This document shows positions 45,301 through 56,713 of a DNA stretch of 64,000 nucleotides, piece by piece. The position numbers and the translations under genes are program-made. Location: contig ONFO01000007.1 of assembly GCA_900317155.1 (NCBI GenBank), positions 124,001-188,000 on the forward strand, read 5' to 3'. Under the pieces are notes generated by a model, which saw nothing but the letters and a program-made list of their open reading frames with translations, did not search any database and was not told the DNA's origin. Each line of letters opens with the position of its first letter. Within the stretch, counting starts at the first letter, position 1. The DNA is from an uncultured Bacteroidales bacterium. Its GTDB lineage: Bacteria > Bacteroidota > Bacteroidia > Bacteroidales > F082.

Positions 45301-45519
45301 CTGATTTGCGGTTGGCTGTTTTTCGCTTAAACATTGCTCCAATGCAAGCAAGAAACTTGATTTGCCTGTGCCGTAAGAGCCGATCAGACAGAACGAATGT
45401 ATTCCGGCTGTGAAAAAGTCAACTATTTTGCCAATGGCTTGTTTGGCGTTGGCGGTTACAATATAGTTGAATGCCTTATTGCTGTCACGCTCTATATTTA
45501 CTGATGTTGAATACTTCAT
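42310..45519 (-). CDS. Large P-loop ATPase of the defence operon
   Basis: 1069 residues. Walker A GSYGTGKSS at 47-55 and Walker B LVFVIDEFG at 135-143 near the N-terminus, followed by about 900 residues of mainly helical sequence without further recognised domains. The early arrangement recalls large defence ATPases such as BrxC or DptH, but I see no specific match. It overlaps the DndC-like gene and lies 59 bases after the 92-aa gene. It may load or clamp DNA for the modifying or nuclease subunits. Confidence 0.8.
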   Translation of the reverse strand: MKYSTSVNIERDSNKAFNYIVTANAKQAIGKIVDFFTAGIHSFCLIGSYGTGKSSFLLALEQCLSEKQPTANQLIKNKGQFNGFTKFRFVNIVGDYQPLIELLQAHVETATSKKNNVFAAIDKLYNDCQKDNSFLVFVIDEFGKVLEHAAKNNPEKEMYFLQKFCEYVNDTSKNILLLTTLHQGFNAYAKDLKLEQKQEWTKVKGRIQDIVFKEPIEQLLNLAATKIAAKRETANNTGIHQLYDLALKSKFANDNLKPDVVYALYPMDIFAAYTLTQANQRYGQNERTLFSFLEATGEDSIAQFSASENTLYNLVNVYDYVQYNFHSSLSEVNADSTNWSAIKIAIERVEGLPLEGAEIEKAIGLVKVIGLLNIFASSSARIDSDFLAQYARLSMGIDDIEPLMGKLEKSQIIRFAKYKSKYILFEGTDVDIEMGLYNASLECKRTDDYIDKLKRLFTFRISIANAHYYRTGTPRYFEYQITDTPITKMHQGEIDGIIDLIFAKGNDYSVITNDCLSQKGIAVAYCIFKNAQEIIDHIFEIDKLEWVRKYYIEDENDKVANKEIENLIEYEKSLLNRCVTDSLFSDDVKWVFNGECVDSIHSQKDLMKFLSIISDTIYSATPVFKNELINKHRPSGTMSVARQNYLNALLENRDKEDIGFSKEKYPPEKSIYLTMLKSTGIHSSENDSFGFSEPTEPSFLPLWECCMDFLKSAQQKRRKIGELASILSEPPYGIKQGFIECWLPSFLIIKKDDFALYSGDAYIPSINKEVLDLLYRNPNSLSVKSFCVEGIKQEFFEKYREAVNLKKTDLNGSSFIETIRPFLTFYKRLNTYAQTTKDISSEAKKFRDVIARATDPEATFFEQLPEALGFREVVLTQNPEAIESFVTVLHNAIRNLRSCYEEYVKSIEQHILKALKIKETDYLSYKPIIDKRYESVKAALMPNDVKNFHSRLTGNYDNRTTWIESVCYAVLNKPLEKIKDAEKAFLLTSLQDKLFQLDDYVEMHKTDSESIIRLHITQNKEGAITKQVVVPQESLQEVSLLEKKLEDLLSEDNTVNVAALINLIKKKLQ

Positions 45520-45578
45520 CTTTCAAATAATCAATACATTTAGGTTTGAAACAACAGCATTCTATAAGTTTAGAATTT

Positions 45579-45857
45579 TCAATTCAAGCATAAGACATGT
45601 ACTTCTTTTGTCACTTCATTTCTCATCGCAAGAGGCCCTGCCTTTCCTAAACGACCAGTAGAATATGATGCCACTTCTTCGCAGCAAGCCTTATTGTTTT
45701 TTATTATTGAAATGCCAAAACAATCGCATGCAAGCAACTGAGAATCTGGATACATTTCATCTAACTTTTTATAAGCTAAATTATAACATAATTCAATATA
45801 TGGGTCGGTATCCCAAAAACCAAAAGATTGATAATCAAACAATTTAGAATAATTCAT
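45579..45857 (-). CDS. Small cysteine-containing protein of the defence operon
   Basis: 92 residues: FDYQSFGFWDTDPYIELCYN, DSQLLACDCFGISIIKNNKACCEEV, ending HVLCLN. Six cysteines are unusual for such a small cytoplasmic protein. They could bind metal or handle sulfur. No family is recognised. The start overlaps the DUF4007 stop by four bases. Confidence 0.65.
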   Translation of the reverse strand: MNYSKLFDYQSFGFWDTDPYIELCYNLAYKKLDEMYPDSQLLACDCFGISIIKNNKACCEEVASYSTGRLGKAGPLAMRNEVTKEVHVLCLN

Positions 45858-46819
45858 ACTTTATTGTTTTTATTTTTCATAAATGCAGAATCCGCCAAAT
45901 TATAGTACATATTCAAAATATCAAATTCTTTGAAATCTTGTTTGACAGCAAATAACTGCTCACCAGCAGAGTTGTCGAATGTAATGTTGGAATTGATAGC
46001 TGTAAGATGGTTGAATATGTCGTACAATTCGTTATGTGACAAGCAGAAAACAAGTGACAATTCGAGTATTTTTTCAAATTCTACTACCTGACTTCCGCCT
46101 GATACTTGATGAACAGCATAGAAGAAAATCAAAGGATTGATTTTCGATTTGGTGGCATAGTTGAACTCATACATTTCTTTTTCAACATGCTTAATAAGGT
46201 TCAAGTCAAGCAAGATTGAGGAATAATCCTCATAGATGTTTGTGTCTGGTGTAACATACATTCTAATCAACATAGCAATATCCTTGTTGATGGTGTTGTC
46301 GTTCCACACAACGCCACTGAAAGACTTGTCAAGATACTTGCGCTTCAAAAAGGCAAAGACATTTGCTTTAGAAAAATCCTTTCGCTCTTTATGGAAATTG
46401 ATAAAGACTTGTTTGTATATGGTTGCATAATTGGTGTATATCAGATTCCAATGCAACAACCAAAGTGTTTGGGTATCTTCAATAAAAGGATCACAGCCAG
46501 TTTCTGTGTCAAAAATGAAATGCGCTAAAGGTGATATCTCATTGTTTTGGTTAATCATCCCAAAGGCCCTAAGCCAATACCTAATGGAACTCACCATGTT
46601 CTTACCAACGCCCAATTTGACAACAGCATCTTCATCATAAAAAGAATAACCTTCCTTGACAAAATCATAGCCTTTTTTCAGCCATAAGCCTTTGCAGTGA
46701 AAGGTTTCGTGTCCTGAGAAAGTGGCTTTTTTCGATAGAGAGGGTATGCTAGAGGGCACAAAGTCTTCAGTCTGCTGAGGCTTTGCGTTCAATTCTATTG
46801 TATGAACATGTCCATTCAT
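45854..46819 (-). CDS. DUF4007 family protein
   Basis: 321 residues. The DUF4007 hallmark is ATFSGHETFHCKGLWLKKGYDF (seen here as FSGHETF and WLKKGYDFV), then VGKNMVSSIRYWLRAFGMI and TETGCDPFIEDTQTLWLLHW. The family is, as I recall, repeatedly found next to PAPS-reductase-like genes in predicted DNA sulfur-modification loci; its exact role is not known to me. It is the first gene of the operon and lies just downstream of three GGCCGG-centred elements, so it may also be the regulator. Confidence 0.8.
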   Translation of the reverse strand: MNGHVHTIELNAKPQQTEDFVPSSIPSLSKKATFSGHETFHCKGLWLKKGYDFVKEGYSFYDEDAVVKLGVGKNMVSSIRYWLRAFGMINQNNEISPLAHFIFDTETGCDPFIEDTQTLWLLHWNLIYTNYATIYKQVFINFHKERKDFSKANVFAFLKRKYLDKSFSGVVWNDNTINKDIAMLIRMYVTPDTNIYEDYSSILLDLNLIKHVEKEMYEFNYATKSKINPLIFFYAVHQVSGGSQVVEFEKILELSLVFCLSHNELYDIFNHLTAINSNITFDNSAGEQLFAVKQDFKEFDILNMYYNLADSAFMKNKNNKV

Positions 46820-46884
46820 CGCTGCACTCTCCTATTCATCAAGGTACAACGATGGCTGACAGATGCTTTAATTAGATTGTTCAT

Positions 46885-47080
46885 AACTGGCCGGTTTTAA
46901 TAATCTAACTCTATCAGAATAAATTCGCTGAAAAAAGGCGTATCCAACTCCTTTTGTTCAAACACCTGGGCTTAAAACCGGCCAGTTTTAAAACCGCCCT
47001 TTACACTAAACATTAGGAATGGTACGCCTATCGGCGCATCCTATTTCCCAAGGTTTGTGTAAATACTGGCCGGTATTTTA
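46885..47080. promoter_or_regulatory. Three GGCCGG-centred elements upstream of the defence operon
   Basis: AACTGGCCGGTTTTAA at 46885-46900 recurs as its exact reverse complement at 46972-46987 and as ACTGGCCGGTATTTTA at 47065-47080. The spacing is 87 and 93 bases. They are probably operator sites for a regulator of the leftward operon. An attachment-site role is possible but no integrase is near. The rest of 46820-47281 shows nothing else. Confidence 0.6.
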
Positions 47081-47281
47081 GGTGTTAAACCTCAGTCATA
47101 AGATACATTATCTTATTCAGCAATATGTCTGCAATGCGTTTTTTAGACGCAAAGCAGTGGCAAAAATAAAGAAAAATATCAATCTGAAAGGAAAAGCGCA
47201 TAAAAATTCCTCCCCACAAGCCCTAAAGCTCATGGGGAGGCAAAGGCAGCAGTGGCCGAAGTCAAGCTGCTGCCTTGGGCA

Positions 47282-47695
47282 TCACGCTACTCTTGTGGAG
47301 TCAGCGCTCTCGGGAAGCTCGCCGGTGTTTGGCTCATCGACGTTTTCGGGCGATTCCTTCTCTTCGTCACCTTCGTCACACTCGCCCTCATCGGGGTTTT
47401 CCTTCGCATTCCTGACCTTGCGCTTGTAGGTCTTGTTAAGGTTGGTAACCAGGCCAACCACATAACCGTAGTCCTTGCCGTAAGTGTCAGGGTCTTTGAA
47501 GGCCATGCCGTCGAGATAGACCAACAGCCTCTCCAACTTGGCGGCAGCTTCACGCTTCAGTTCAAGTTTGCCCTTCTGAGGCTTGGCCTCGTTGTCGTAT
47601 AGCACCTCGAAAAGCGCTTGGTTGTTTTCCACATGGCACGAACCCTGCCAGCGAAGGGACGTATCATCTTGTCTCCCCGACAAGAAACACTTCAA
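47282..47695 (-). CDS. Small charged protein of unknown function
   Basis: 137 residues. The middle (ELKREAAAKLERLLVYLDGMAF, YGYVVGLVTNLNKTYKRKVR) is helical; the last 40 residues are acidic low complexity (EGECDEGDEEKESPENVDEP). It may be the C-terminal part of a larger helical Bacteroidota family. A 42-bp periodic repeat array lies immediately upstream (47729-48040), so the gene's start and control may depend on it. No function is proposed. Confidence 0.55.
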   Translation of the reverse strand: MKCFLSGRQDDTSLRWQGSCHVENNQALFEVLYDNEAKPQKGKLELKREAAAKLERLLVYLDGMAFKDPDTYGKDYGYVVGLVTNLNKTYKRKVRNAKENPDEGECDEGDEEKESPENVDEPNTGELPESADSTRVA

Positions 47696-47728
47696 AACAA
47701 TAGGACGAAAATCGTTTGCAATGACGCC

Positions 47729-48040
47729 CGACCCCTCGGCGAGTACCCAAAAAAACGTTCACTACCTTTTCCAACCCCTCGGCGAGTACCCAGAAATCCT
47801 TCACTACGACCTTCCACCCCTCAGCGAGGGGGTAAAAATCGTCGCACATGACTTTTTGTCCGATTTTCAGCGCTTTTTTTTGTCTCACCACTAACCCCGA
47901 CCTCTCAGCGAGTGGTGAAAAACGATGAAACATGACAAATTGTCCACTTTTTGGACATTTAAAATCGTTCACTACCTTTTTCGACCCCTCAGCGAGTACT
48001 CGGAAATCATTCGTTACCATTTCCGACCCCTCAGCGAGGG
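47729..48040. repeat. 42-bp periodic repeat array
   Basis: Six copies of CGACCCCTCRGCGAG-type sequence begin at 47729, 47772, 47814, 47898, 47982 and 48024: steps of 43, 42, 84, 84 and 42 bases, a 42-bp lattice with two positions decayed. Sequence between the cores is partly conserved (TTCACTACCTTTT). On the minus strand the array precedes the gene at 47282-47695. As 42 is divisible by three, one frame stays open with a LAEG repeat, which I do not take as a gene. Confidence 0.85.
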
Positions 48041-48104
48041 GTAAAGGTGATAGCGGACAATATAAATTGCGCTGACTTGTTTTTCGCTAGCCTTCAACTT
48101 TCAA

Positions 48105-52046
<3,942 letters not shown>

Positions 52047-52123
52047 CTATGACCATGGCTTATGGCAGCTTTTACGAGAATTTGGACTTACCATTCCGTT
52101 TAAGCTGCCATAGGCCATAGCCA

Positions 52124-52537
52124 TTAGCCATTGGCCATTTTTTCCGATTCATTTATCAACATCTCACGTTCTTCATCAGGAATCCGCTCCGCCTTGTTCG
52201 CCTCGCGGTCGAAATAGACCACCACGGCGTGGCACAAGGTCTTGACCTCGCCCGTTTCGGAGTCTTTCAGGCATTGCTCCATTTTGAAGCTGGAATTGCC
52301 TATTTCGGTGACGCGGCTCTCACAGACAATGGGGTCGTGAAAATGCACGGGGTTTCGGAAATCAAGGTCGACGTGGACGAGGACATATTTGAAGGTCAGC
52401 CAGTCAATTTCGGTTTGGAAGACATGCTCGAAATAGCGGCTTCGACCCATGTCGAAATAGTTGCACTGCGACCCGTTGTTGACATGATTGTAAGGGTCAA
52501 GGTCGCTCATTCGGATTTGGATGGGACAGGAGAACAT
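52124..52537 (-). CDS. 4HBT-family acyl-CoA thioesterase
   Basis: 137 residues from the ATG at 52537 (MFSCPIQIRMSDLDPYNHVN). The upstream ATG at 52597 would translate a short tandem repeat, so it is rejected. Hot-dog thioesterase motif: RMSDLDPYNHVNNGSQCNYF, with VHVDLDFRNPVHFHDPI and CHAVVVYFDRE. It probably hydrolyses a short or aromatic acyl-CoA. Just downstream of the transketolase-LOG gene. Confidence 0.85.
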   Translation of the reverse strand: MFSCPIQIRMSDLDPYNHVNNGSQCNYFDMGRSRYFEHVFQTEIDWLTFKYVLVHVDLDFRNPVHFHDPIVCESRVTEIGNSSFKMEQCLKDSETGEVKTLCHAVVVYFDREANKAERIPDEEREMLINESEKMANG

Positions 52538-52540
52538 GTT

Positions 52541-52600
52541 TTGTTGAATTGTTGATTGTTGATTGTTGAATTGTTGAACTGTTGAATTGTTAAGCACTTT
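52541..52600. repeat. Short TTG-rich tandem repeat
   Basis: TTGTTGAATTG/TTGATTG units in about 7-9-bp steps between the thioesterase start and the fusion-gene stop. Similar microsatellites occur at 26115, 26983 and 62004. Confidence 0.75.
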
Positions 52601-52606
52601 TGAAGC

Positions 52607-54487
52607 TCATTTTCCTTCTTTGAACCGCACTATCGCATCGATAATCTCGTCGTTGTCGTCGGATATGGTGAGAATCATGTTCTTGAAGATGCCACGGTCG
52701 CTCAGGTCCTTCAGCAGCGAATAGGCCGGAATATAATTGGTGTAATAGTCCTTGCCCATAAAAATCATCGGGCTGGCATAACCCTCACTCTCGTAATGGT
52801 TTTGGCCTGCGTCTTGGAAAATCTCTTGCATGGTGCCTGCACTGCCTGGGGTGTAAATGATGCCTCCCTTGGCGATGGTCACGATGCCATCCTCACGCAC
52901 ACTGTTGTCGAAATATTTGGCGATGTCGGTGGCAAAAGGTGCCGTCGGCTCATGACCATAATAATAGGTCGGGATGGCAAGGCTACGGTAGTCCGTTTGC
53001 AAGGGGAAACGTTCCATCACCTCGAAAGAGCGGCGAAGCCAACCTTCATCCTTATAAGTCGGCGAAGGCATGAGCATGTCAACGGCTTCGTTGGTCTCGG
53101 CCTCGCTCCTACCCGCCATCCAAGCACCAAGATGCGCAGCTTCCATGGCTCCTGGACCGCCTCCCGTGACCATCAAGCGCCCCATTTCCGTCAGTTTCTT
53201 GCACAAAAACACGATTTGCCGGTATTGCGGGTCGTCGCGGCGCTTGGCGTGACCGCCCATGACACCGATGATATCCTTCTCATCATACATATCAAGCATT
53301 TTGTATAGTTGATGCGTGATGAAATGGTCGTGAAGGGCGCGCGCCAAAGTCTCCAACACATCGTGACCACGTTTGCCTTGAGCGATATAATGCCGATAGA
53401 CTTTCGTGTCATAACAATTCTCGAAGGTGGATTCATCGTGGTAATCATAGCCTTCATACAACCTCTTGCTGTCATACAACTTCTTGATATAGGTATCGAA
53501 AGGTTTGCCCAACCTGCGGATATAGACGCTGAAATCTTTGTTGGATGTAATCTCCAGCACACGCTTGACGATGCCCGCAGCATCCAAACCGAACTTGTGC
53601 ATCAACGCCATGGCCTGCCCCGACTCGCCAAAGCGGTCGGCCATTCCAATGCGGCATACACGAATGGGATGGTTTTCGGCCATAAACTCCGCCACGGCAC
53701 TGCCCAGACCACCTGCGATTTGATGTTCCTCGATAGTAAAGATCATTCGGGTTTCCTCGGCAGCCTTGTTGAGGATATCGCCATCCAACGGCTTGATGGT
53801 GTGCATATTGATGACGCGGGCAGAGACATTCATTCGCTCCAACATGTGAGCGGCTTCCAAGGCTTCCCACACCTCGTGACCCGTAGCCACAAGGGTAATA
53901 TCCGTACCCTCACGCATCAGTTGCGCCTTCCCTATTACAAAGTCTTGGTTTTCATCGGTAAAATCCGGAACTGCTTCACGACCAAAACGCACATAAACAG
54001 GACCTTTGCATTCCAAAATGGCTTTCTCCGTAGCGATTTTGGCTTGGGTGGCATCGCAAGGCGAGATGACAGTCATGTTGGGTAGCACACGCATGGTGGC
54101 GATGTCTTCCAAAGCTTGGTGGGTGGCACCATCGGGTCCGACCGATACGCCTGCATGGGCACCTCCTATGACGACATGCACGTTGTTGTAGCACACCGAA
54201 ATACGAATCTGGTCGTTGGCACGATGTGCAGCAAAAACGCCGTAGGTGCTGAACACGGGAAGCTTTCCGCTTAATGCCAAGCCAGCAGCGGTAGCCACGG
54301 CATCCTGCTCTGCAATACCCATGGAGAAGAACCTTTCGGGGAAAGCTTCAGCAAAGAGGTTCATTCCCACCGAATTGGTGATGTCGGCACCCAGACCAAC
54401 TACCCTTTTATCTTGTTGAGCCGCAGCGAGGACGCCCTCACCGAAGCCTGTCTTTGTGGCTTTGTTGCCTTTATTAGTATAGTTCAT
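52607..54487 (-). CDS. Transketolase C-terminal subunit fused to a LOG-family protein
   Basis: 626 residues. Residues 1-316 are a transketolase PYR/C-terminal subunit: FFSMGIAEQDAVATAAG (catalytic Glu), HAGVSVGPDGATHQALEDIA, VYVRFGREAVP. From about 320 to the end the sequence is a LOG/lysine-decarboxylase-like nucleotide-binding protein: MVTGGGPGAMEAAHLGAW and IYTPGSAGTMQEIFQDAG (the GGxGTxxE site). LOG proteins cleave nucleotide N-glycosidic bonds (cytokinin phosphoribohydrolases) in known cases. Both halves look intact. Its start overlaps the N-terminal-subunit stop by 14 bases. Confidence 0.9.
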   Translation of the reverse strand: MNYTNKGNKATKTGFGEGVLAAAQQDKRVVGLGADITNSVGMNLFAEAFPERFFSMGIAEQDAVATAAGLALSGKLPVFSTYGVFAAHRANDQIRISVCYNNVHVVIGGAHAGVSVGPDGATHQALEDIATMRVLPNMTVISPCDATQAKIATEKAILECKGPVYVRFGREAVPDFTDENQDFVIGKAQLMREGTDITLVATGHEVWEALEAAHMLERMNVSARVINMHTIKPLDGDILNKAAEETRMIFTIEEHQIAGGLGSAVAEFMAENHPIRVCRIGMADRFGESGQAMALMHKFGLDAAGIVKRVLEITSNKDFSVYIRRLGKPFDTYIKKLYDSKRLYEGYDYHDESTFENCYDTKVYRHYIAQGKRGHDVLETLARALHDHFITHQLYKMLDMYDEKDIIGVMGGHAKRRDDPQYRQIVFLCKKLTEMGRLMVTGGGPGAMEAAHLGAWMAGRSEAETNEAVDMLMPSPTYKDEGWLRRSFEVMERFPLQTDYRSLAIPTYYYGHEPTAPFATDIAKYFDNSVREDGIVTIAKGGIIYTPGSAGTMQEIFQDAGQNHYESEGYASPMIFMGKDYYTNYIPAYSLLKDLSDRGIFKNMILTISDDNDEIIDAIVRFKEGK

Positions 54488-55280
54488 GCAAAAACTCCTT
54501 TAGTTGTTCCTGACTGGGCACTTTGCCATGCCATTGGTTGTTGTCTTCGATGCTTTTCACGCCCTTGCCCATGATGGTGTCGGCAATGATGACCGTTGGC
54601 TTATCTTTTTCTTTATCAGCCAATTCCAAAGCCATCTTGATTTGACTCAAGTCATGACCGTCAATCTCGATGCTATGCCATCCGAAGGCCTTCCACTTGT
54701 CGCACAAAGGGTCGATAGCCATCACTTTCTCGGTGCCGCCGTCGATTTGCAAGCGGTTGCGGTCGATAATCGCACAGAGGTTGTCCAATTTATGATGCGC
54801 CGCAGCCATGGCTGATTCCCACACGCTTCCTTCTTGCTGCTCGCCGTCGCCCATGATGCAGAACACACGGTTGGGGCTGCCGTCCATCTTGGCCGCCAAA
54901 GCCATGCCCAATGCCACACCAAGCCCTTGTCCCAGCGAACCCGAACAGGTCTCCAAGCCTGGCAAACGGAACTCGTAGCTCGGATGTCCTTGCAGTCGGC
55001 TGCCCAACTTGCGCAAGGTCAGCATTTCCTTTTCAGGGAAATAACCAGCCGCAGCCAAAGTAGCATAAAGCACAGGTGCCGTATGCCCGATGGAAAGCAC
55101 CACCTTGTCGCGGTCTTCCCAATCAGGACGTTTCGGGTCATGGCGCAAATGGTTGAAATACAACACCGTGAAGATATCCACCAAGTCGAGGGAGCCGCCC
55201 GTATGTCCCGAGCCAGCCTCAGCCAAAGCGGTCAATATCAATTCACGAATATGCCGCGCTTTTTCTTCCAAATCTATCAT
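54474..55280 (-). CDS. Transketolase N-terminal (ThDP) subunit
   Basis: 268 residues. GSGHTGGSLDLVDIFTVLYF, VVLSIGHTAPVLYA, GLETCSGSLGQGLGVALGMA, and the ThDP motif MGDGEQQEGSVWESAMAAAHHKLDNL. With the downstream subunit it makes a split transketolase of the pentose-phosphate pathway. Its ATG overlaps the end of the DUF456 gene by four bases. Confidence 0.94.
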   Translation of the reverse strand: MIDLEEKARHIRELILTALAEAGSGHTGGSLDLVDIFTVLYFNHLRHDPKRPDWEDRDKVVLSIGHTAPVLYATLAAAGYFPEKEMLTLRKLGSRLQGHPSYEFRLPGLETCSGSLGQGLGVALGMALAAKMDGSPNRVFCIMGDGEQQEGSVWESAMAAAHHKLDNLCAIIDRNRLQIDGGTEKVMAIDPLCDKWKAFGWHSIEIDGHDLSQIKMALELADKEKDKPTVIIADTIMGKGVKSIEDNNQWHGKVPSQEQLKEFLHELY

Positions 55281-55777
55281 AATATTGCTATTAACTCTTT
55301 AACAATGAAATATATACATACACAGGCATAAATCAACTTGATGCCCGTACCCAACAAGAAGCCGACGAACGAACCAAATGCCGACTTCCATGCCAAATGG
55401 TCATCTGTACCAGCTAATTTCTCACCGATGTAGGCACCAAGGAAGGGACCCAAAAGGACAGCGATAAAGCCAATTGGGAAAACAAAAGTGATGAAAAGCC
55501 CTGCAAAAAGTCCTATCGTGCTGCCTCTAACCCCCGCTCTGGTTCCGCCCAGTTTCTTTGTCCCCCAGATAGGAACAACGTAATCTACAGTGAAGACAAT
55601 AGCGCCTATGATACCCATAATAATCAAGAACTTAGCGGAATAGGTAGCACCTTCGGCAAACGACAAGGCCAACAAGGCAAGAAAACTGAATGGTGTCCCC
55701 GCGATACCTGGAACGACAGCACCGACCAAACCGATGAGAGCCAACAAGATGGCTAAAACGATTATGACATAAACCAT
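55277..55777 (-). CDS. DUF456 membrane protein
   Basis: 166 residues from the ATG at 55777; the TTG at 55783 is not needed. It is nearly all hydrophobic with four to five helices and glycine-rich loops, the DUF456 pattern (VGAVVPGIAGTPFSFLALL, VVPIWGTKKLGGTRAGVRGSTIGL, LLGPFLGAYIGE). Unknown function in the inner membrane. First gene of the transketolase cluster. Confidence 0.88.
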   Translation of the reverse strand: MVYVIIVLAILLALIGLVGAVVPGIAGTPFSFLALLALSFAEGATYSAKFLIIMGIIGAIVFTVDYVVPIWGTKKLGGTRAGVRGSTIGLFAGLFITFVFPIGFIAVLLGPFLGAYIGEKLAGTDDHLAWKSAFGSFVGFLLGTGIKLIYACVCIYFIVKELIAIL

Positions 55778-55859
55778 ATTCAAAAGCTATTAGTCTGCGA
55801 AAATAGTAAAAAAAGGTAATTGAGCTTGACGAAATGTTGTTTTTGTAAAAAAACAGTCC

Positions 55860-55867
55860 TACATTTG
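55860..55867 (+). promoter_or_regulatory. -7 promoter box for the outer-membrane gene pair
   Basis: TACATTTG, 21 bases before the ATG at 55888. Confidence 0.6.
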
Positions 55868-55887
55868 CACCATAAAACTCCAATTGT

Positions 55888-56712
55888 ATGAAAAAACTTC
55901 TATTCCTAATAACCCTATTTTTCTCAACTTCAACGCTTTTCGCCCACGACTTCATCCATCCCCTCGGAGGTCGTGCAGCAGCCATGGGAGGCTCGTCGGT
56001 GGCCTCGCAAGGGCTGTGGGCCATGCAGAACAACCCCGCCGGCTTGGCCAACTTGAACAAAATAAGCTTAGGATTGTACTATGAAAACCGTTGGATGCTT
56101 CCCGAAACGGCCTACAAATGCGGTGCCTTTGCCCTGCCCACCAAGTTCGGATGCTTAGGTCTTAGCTTCAACCAATTCGGTTCATCGAAATACAACGAGA
56201 ACAAGTTTGGGCTCGCCTATGCCAAGGACTTCGGGCGTTACCTACAAATCGGACTTCAGCTCGACTACCTCTTGCTGAAAATCGGCAATGACTATGGCTC
56301 ATATAGAGCCGTTACCTTTGAGTTGGGCTTACAATCGCAAGTCACCGACAAGCTGACGCTTGGCACCTACATTTTCAATCCCGTCAACTTCCGGTTGGAG
56401 CAGACCTTGAACCATGAGAAGTTGCCCATCGTGATGCGTTTTGGCTTGGCCTACCAATTCACCAAGGATTTCATCGGGCAATGCGAAATAGAGAAAAACA
56501 CGGAGCGCGAGGGAGTCAGCCTTAGAGGAGGGTTGGAGTATGAAGCGTTCAAGAATTTCTACATCCGCGCAGGGGCGCAAACCAACCCAGGAATCTTGAG
56601 TTTCGGACTCGGCTATGGCATCCGCTTTGCGCAAATCAACGTCGCGGCACAGCTGCACAACGAATTGGGAGCCTCCCTACAAATCGGAATGATTTTCAGC
56701 ATTGGAAAATAA
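55888..56712 (+). CDS. PorV/PorQ-like outer-membrane protein
   Basis: 274 residues with signal peptide (MKKLLFLITLFFSTSTLFAH). The start of the mature part, GGRAAAMGGSSVASQGLWAMQNNPAGLANL, is the FadL/PorV-type segment, followed by alternating beta strands ending GASLQIGMIFSIGK. It is predicted to be an outer-membrane beta barrel. It may be a T9SS accessory such as PorV, but its short length argues for a related unknown. Stop overlaps the next reading frame. Confidence 0.72.
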   Translation: MKKLLFLITLFFSTSTLFAHDFIHPLGGRAAAMGGSSVASQGLWAMQNNPAGLANLNKISLGLYYENRWMLPETAYKCGAFALPTKFGCLGLSFNQFGSSKYNENKFGLAYAKDFGRYLQIGLQLDYLLLKIGNDYGSYRAVTFELGLQSQVTDKLTLGTYIFNPVNFRLEQTLNHEKLPIVMRFGLAYQFTKDFIGQCEIEKNTEREGVSLRGGLEYEAFKNFYIRAGAQTNPGILSFGLGYGIRFAQINVAAQLHNELGASLQIGMIFSIGK

Positions 56713-56713
56713 A

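Noticed and set aside
36528-46819. BREX type 4 (brxP/brxC) locus
   Set aside because: A PAPS-reductase-like gene and a large ATPase are present, but no pglZ, brxL or methylase is found.
47664-48020. 118-codon minus frame through the 42-bp array with a LAEG repeat
   Set aside because: Open only because 42 is a multiple of three; no start signal or family. Kept as a repeat.
47729-48040. CRISPR array
   Set aside because: Inter-core sequence is partly conserved, repeats degenerate, no cas genes.
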